DNA of 34,718 bases from Clostridiales bacterium (GTDB lineage Bacteria; Bacillota; Clostridia; Oscillospirales; Acutalibacteraceae). Both the position numbers and the translations under genes were made by a program. This document shows, piece by piece, positions 31,936 through 34,718 of the stretch. Within the stretch, counting starts at the first letter, position 1; each line of letters starts with the position of its first letter. Under the pieces are notes generated by a model, which was given only the letters and a program-made list of their open reading frames with translations, searched no databases and had not been told where the DNA came from. Where the stretch lies: positions 9,245 to 43,962 of the forward strand of contig JAHZIE010000004.1 in assembly GCA_019419895.1 (NCBI GenBank), in the 5' to 3' direction.

Positions 31936-33321
31936 ATGATACACCAATATAAATTAAATGGTTACAATATTGTGCTGGATGCCTACAGCGGGTCCGTTCA
32001 TGTTGTGGATGACATTGCTTATGATATGATAGGCATGTATGAGAAAACGCCAAAGGAACAGATTGTCGCGGCCATGATGGAAAAGTACGGCAGCCTCCCT
32101 GATGTAACAGAGGACGAGCTTTGGGAGGTGCTTGAGGATATCGCGTCCCTTCAAAAGGAGGGAAAGCTTTTTGCGCCGGATCAGTATGCGGGAATGGCCT
32201 TTGATTTTAAGAAACGGAACACCGTGATTAAAGCTCTGTGTCTCCATGTGGCCCATACCTGCAATCTCAACTGTGAGTACTGCTTTGCAAGCCAGGGGAA
32301 ATATCATGGGGAACGCGCCCTGATGTCCTTTGAGGTTGGAAAGCAGGCGCTGGATTTTTTAATTGCCAATTCCGGAAATAGAACCAATCTTGAGGTGGAT
32401 TTTTTCGGAGGGGAACCCTTGATGAACTGGGAGGTTGTCAAGCAGCTTGTGGCCTATGGCAGAGAGCAGGAAAAGCTTCACCATAAGAAATTCCGTTTTA
32501 CCCTCACCACCAATGGAATGCTTCTGGATGACGAAGTGATAAAGTTTGCCAATAAGGAAATGCATAATGTTGTCCTCAGCCTTGATGGGCGCAAAGAGAT
32601 TCATGATCAATTGCGGAAAACAGTGGGAGGAAAGGGCAGCTATGATGTCATTGTTCCAAAATTTCAAAAGCTGGCCAAGAGCCGCGGAGAAGAGGGCTAT
32701 TATGTCCGCGGTACTTTTACCCATAATAATGTGGATTTTACCAAGGATATTTTTCATATGGCTGATTTGGGCTTTACACAGCTTTCCATGGAGCCGGTGG
32801 TTTGTTCCCCCGAAGATCCCTATGCCCTGACACAAGAGGATCTTCCCAAGCTGTTTGAACAATATGAGATTCTGGCCAAAGAGATGATAAAAAGAGAAAA
32901 AGAGGGCAGGGGCTTTACCTTCTATCATTATATGATAGATTTAGAAGCGGGACCCTGTATCTACAAAAGAATCTCCGGCTGCGGCTCGGGAACTGAATAT
33001 TTGGCGGTCACGCCTTGGGGTGAGCTATTCCCATGCCACCAGTTTGTCGGCGATGAGAAATACAGTATGGGAAACGTGTGGGACGGCGTAACCAATACAT
33101 CGCTGCGGGATGAGTTTAAGCTTTGCAACGCTTATACCAGAAAGGAATGTGAAAACTGCTGGGCGCGTCTTTACTGCAGCGGCGGCTGCGCGGCAAACGC
33201 GTATCACGCGACGGGCTCTATTCAGGGAATTTATGAATATGGCTGTGAGCTCTTCCGAAAGAGAATAGAATGTGCTATTATGATACAGGCTGCATTGGCC
33301 AGGAAGTCTGATGAAACATAA
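31936..33321 (+). CDS. scfB: SCIFF radical SAM maturase (SPASM domain)
   Basis: 461 residues. The N-terminal ~90 residues (YNIVLDAYSGSVHVVDDIAYD) form a peptide-recognition-like domain. The radical SAM motif is C109-x3-C113-x2-C116 (CNLNCEYC), with FFGGEPL at about 157-162. The C-terminal SPASM region holds the cysteines for auxiliary [4Fe-4S] clusters (GCGSGTEYLAVTPWGELFPC, then CNAYTRKECENCWARLYCSG). Characterised relatives install Cys-to-residue thioether crosslinks in SCIFF. It follows the precursor gene at 88 nt, with a terminator-like hairpin between. The ATG has a distant GGGAAGGG, so translation initiation may be weak. Confidence 0.93.
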   Translation: MIHQYKLNGYNIVLDAYSGSVHVVDDIAYDMIGMYEKTPKEQIVAAMMEKYGSLPDVTEDELWEVLEDIASLQKEGKLFAPDQYAGMAFDFKKRNTVIKALCLHVAHTCNLNCEYCFASQGKYHGERALMSFEVGKQALDFLIANSGNRTNLEVDFFGGEPLMNWEVVKQLVAYGREQEKLHHKKFRFTLTTNGMLLDDEVIKFANKEMHNVVLSLDGRKEIHDQLRKTVGGKGSYDVIVPKFQKLAKSRGEEGYYVRGTFTHNNVDFTKDIFHMADLGFTQLSMEPVVCSPEDPYALTQEDLPKLFEQYEILAKEMIKREKEGRGFTFYHYMIDLEAGPCIYKRISGCGSGTEYLAVTPWGELFPCHQFVGDEKYSMGNVWDGVTNTSLRDEFKLCNAYTRKECENCWARLYCSGGCAANAYHATGSIQGIYEYGCELFRKRIECAIMIQAALARKSDET

Positions 33322-33448
33322 GACAGTTGTGGCAACTGCTTAGGAATGAAAAATTATGCCGGCAACGCGGAGAGTTTTTGAGGTTTGAACCCGGCGGTAG
33401 ACGGTGGACGGGGAACTCGGCTGCGTACGGGAAGGAAATGATAACAAA

Positions 33449-34357
33449 ATGAATATTACCAAAAATCAGTTTGAAGTCCTTTCGTTGATCGAGAGGGAGG
33501 GCGGAAGAAAAATCTCTCAAAGGGAAATGGCGGAGGAACTTCATTTTTCTCTGGGGCTGGTCAATAAGGCGTTCGGTGAAATTTCTGATATGGGGCTTGT
33601 TTCGGTGAATGCAAAAAAGGAAATACAGGTTACAAAGCAGGGGCTGGACGCTCTGGAGCCTTATCGTGTCAAGAGAGCCGTAATTATTGCGGCAGGTTTT
33701 GGTTCTCGTATGGTGCCCATTACTTTAAATACGCCAAAGCCCTTGGTGCGCGTACATAATAAAATGATAGTGGAAACTCTGCTGGACGCGATCACAGCGG
33801 CGGGGATTCAGGAGATTATCCTGGTAAGGGGATATTTGTGGGAGCAGTTCGACATCCTTAAACATAAGTATCCCCAGATCAAATTCATGCAAAACCCTCT
33901 GTTCAATGAGGCGAATAATATCTCTTCGGCATGGCTGGCCAGGGGGCTGATGAGAAACGCTTATGTCTGTGAGGCGGATTTGCTGGTAAAGAATCCTAAA
34001 TTGGTGAGAAAATACGAATATTGTTCTAATTACCTTGGACAATATAAAGAAATGACTGACGACTGGTGTTTCCAAGTGAAGCATGGAGTAATCAAGGATC
34101 TGACCGTCGGCGGAACTGATTGCTATCATATGTACGGAATTTCCTATTGGGACGCTAAGGATGGCGCAAAGCTGGAGCAGGATATCGAGACAGTCTATAG
34201 AATGCCGGGAGGCAAAGAAAAATACTGGGATGAGGTTCCTCTGCGGGTATGCGCAAAGAATTACCGTGTGGAGGTACGCCCCTGCTATGAAGGAGATATT
34301 ATTGAAATTGATACCTTTCAGGAACTGAAAAAAATCGATCCGGTCTATGATATTTAA
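33449..34357 (+). CDS. Winged-helix/nucleotidyltransferase fusion (LicC-like)
   Basis: 302 residues. Residues about 1-72 are a MarR-like winged helix (FEVLSLIEREGGRKISQREM, then a LHFSLGLVNKAFGEI recognition helix and a VNAKKEIQVTKQG wing). Residues 73-302 are a sugar-phosphate-nucleotidyltransferase-type domain: IIAAGFGSRMVPITLNTPKP is the nucleotide-binding signature, followed by NPLFNEANNISSAW and a CEADLLV acidic metal site, as in LicC-type CTP:phosphocholine cytidylyltransferases. It probably makes a CDP-linked choline or ethanolamine head group, or a related activated precursor, and may also sense or regulate. No choline kinase or transporter gene is in the window. ATG 33449 is preferred; an upstream in-frame ATG lacks a site, whereas AAGGAAATG lies just before 33449. 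Confidence 0.82.
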   Translation: MNITKNQFEVLSLIEREGGRKISQREMAEELHFSLGLVNKAFGEISDMGLVSVNAKKEIQVTKQGLDALEPYRVKRAVIIAAGFGSRMVPITLNTPKPLVRVHNKMIVETLLDAITAAGIQEIILVRGYLWEQFDILKHKYPQIKFMQNPLFNEANNISSAWLARGLMRNAYVCEADLLVKNPKLVRKYEYCSNYLGQYKEMTDDWCFQVKHGVIKDLTVGGTDCYHMYGISYWDAKDGAKLEQDIETVYRMPGGKEKYWDEVPLRVCAKNYRVEVRPCYEGDIIEIDTFQELKKIDPVYDI

Positions 34358-34408
34358 AATAGCAGGTAGTTGCCGCAGGAACGCGGCAGATTTGGCTGCC
34401 GGAATTCC

Positions 34409-34438
34409 AAGACGCTGAGGTTTGCTCAGCGTCTTTTT
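34409..34438 (+). terminator. Terminator after the wHTH-nucleotidyltransferase gene
   Basis: AAGACGCTGAG (34409-34419), GTTTG loop, CTCAGCGTCTT, T-run. Confidence 0.9.
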
Positions 34439-34511
34439 TGTATCTGGGCCCTGTTATTGAAAGAATTTTGAGGAATAAAGAAAGAAAAATAAAATTATTA
34501 AAAAATATCTC

Positions 34512-34540
34512 TTGACAAAAGAAAATGTAACTATTATAAT
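34512..34540 (+). promoter_or_regulatory. Consensus promoter of the Rrf2 gene
   Basis: TTGACA (34512-34517), 17-nt spacer, TATAAT (34535-34540). The -10 lies within a TGTAA...TTACA inverted repeat (34526-34544), a possible autoregulatory operator. Confidence 0.88.
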
Positions 34541-34555
34541 TACAGATAGAAACTG

Positions 34556-34580
34556 AAACAAATTTGATTACAGTTTGTTT
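34556..34580 (+). promoter_or_regulatory. Second inverted repeat before the Rrf2 gene
   Basis: AAACAAA (34556-34562) and TTTGTTT (34574-34580), 11 nt apart, just after the predicted transcription start; a candidate Rrf2 operator. Confidence 0.45.
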
Positions 34581-34611
34581 TTACTAAAGAAACAAAGGAA
34601 AAGGTTCAGGT

Positions 34612-34718
34612 ATGAATAGTGAATTTTGTGTTGCCGTGCATGCCCTGGTGTTTTTAAACCATAAAAAGCAGATTTATTCCAGCGAATTTCTGGCGGATAA
34701 TATCTGCACCAATCCGGC
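34612..34718 (+). CDS. Rrf2-family transcriptional regulator, 5' part
   Basis: The first 35 codons are in the window. MNSEFCVAVHALVFLNHKKQ, followed by FLADNICTNP, is the N-terminal winged helix of the Rrf2 family (relatives read MNSEFxxALHALxYL). Some members bind Fe-S clusters (IscR, NsrR, RsrR); whether this one has the ligand cysteines cannot be seen, because that region lies beyond the right edge. AAAGGAAAAGG lies upstream of the ATG. A consensus promoter with two palindromes suggests autoregulation. Confidence 0.85.
   Translation, partial: MNSEFCVAVHALVFLNHKKQIYSSEFLADNICTNP

Noticed and set aside
1..34718. CRISPR array or other regularly spaced repeats
   Set aside because: No repeated unit with regular spacers was seen on reading through the window.

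Overview
The window reads as chromosomal DNA of an anaerobic Firmicute of class Clostridia, probably a gut Oscillospiraceae/Ruminococcaceae-type organism. This is an inference from gene content: a SCIFF peptide with its radical SAM maturase (a hallmark of Clostridia), a ferredoxin/[FeFe]-hydrogenase/SpoIIE-phosphatase trio, an IreB-family protein, a T-box in front of pheST, DUF1540 and DUF6514-like small proteins, strong AGGAGG ribosome sites, and TTGACA/TATAAT promoters. Housekeeping genes are near 50% GC. The 24-27.5 kb stretch is much more AT-rich.

Layout. 0-1.4 kb: 3' end of a GH10 glycoside hydrolase plus an SDR oxidoreductase. 2-5.7 kb: a DUF6514-like small protein, then a tightly coupled [2Fe-2S] ferredoxin, PAS-linked [FeFe]-hydrogenase-like sensor and SpoIIE/PP2C phosphatase, which look like a redox or H2 sensing cassette. 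5.8-7.4 kb: an orphan type I restriction specificity gene (hsdS without hsdM or hsdR) facing a convergent Cys-rich tandem DUF1540 protein. 7.5-14.1 kb: ilvE, an RluA-family pseudouridine synthase, a zinc-dependent PLC-like protein, an ArsC/Spx-like thiol protein, luxS, and a membrane-anchored LysM-G5-M23 peptidase with WalR-like boxes upstream. 14.6-16.1 kb, minus strand: a conserved-looking 98-aa protein and a nucleoside hydrolase. 16.4-20.6 kb: T-box, pheS, pheT, then ireB. 21.1-22.9 kb: a secreted beta-helix surface protein with an APQTG sorting-type tail.

23.7-27.6 kb is a decayed accessory patch just behind tRNA-Leu(CAG). It holds an IS3-family copy with a lost start codon, a frameshift and a deletion; an AT-rich unknown gene with an apparent frameshift; a run of terminator hairpins; a serine recombinase with an internal deletion and lost C-terminus; and a fragment of a GyrI-like/AraC effector domain.

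27.7-34.7 kb returns to intact genes: a cytoplasmic GH95 glycosidase, an Orn/Lys/Arg decarboxylase-family protein, the SCIFF/maturase pair (here with seven rather than six cysteines), a winged-helix/nucleotidyltransferase fusion, and the start of an Rrf2 regulator behind a consensus promoter with palindromic operators.

No CRISPR array, complete prophage or complete restriction system is visible. The best candidates for something under-described are the seven-Cys SCIFF, the leader peptide/terminator unit before GH95, the frameshifted unknown gene in the island, the WalR-like boxes with 10-nt period, and the wHTH-nucleotidyltransferase fusion.
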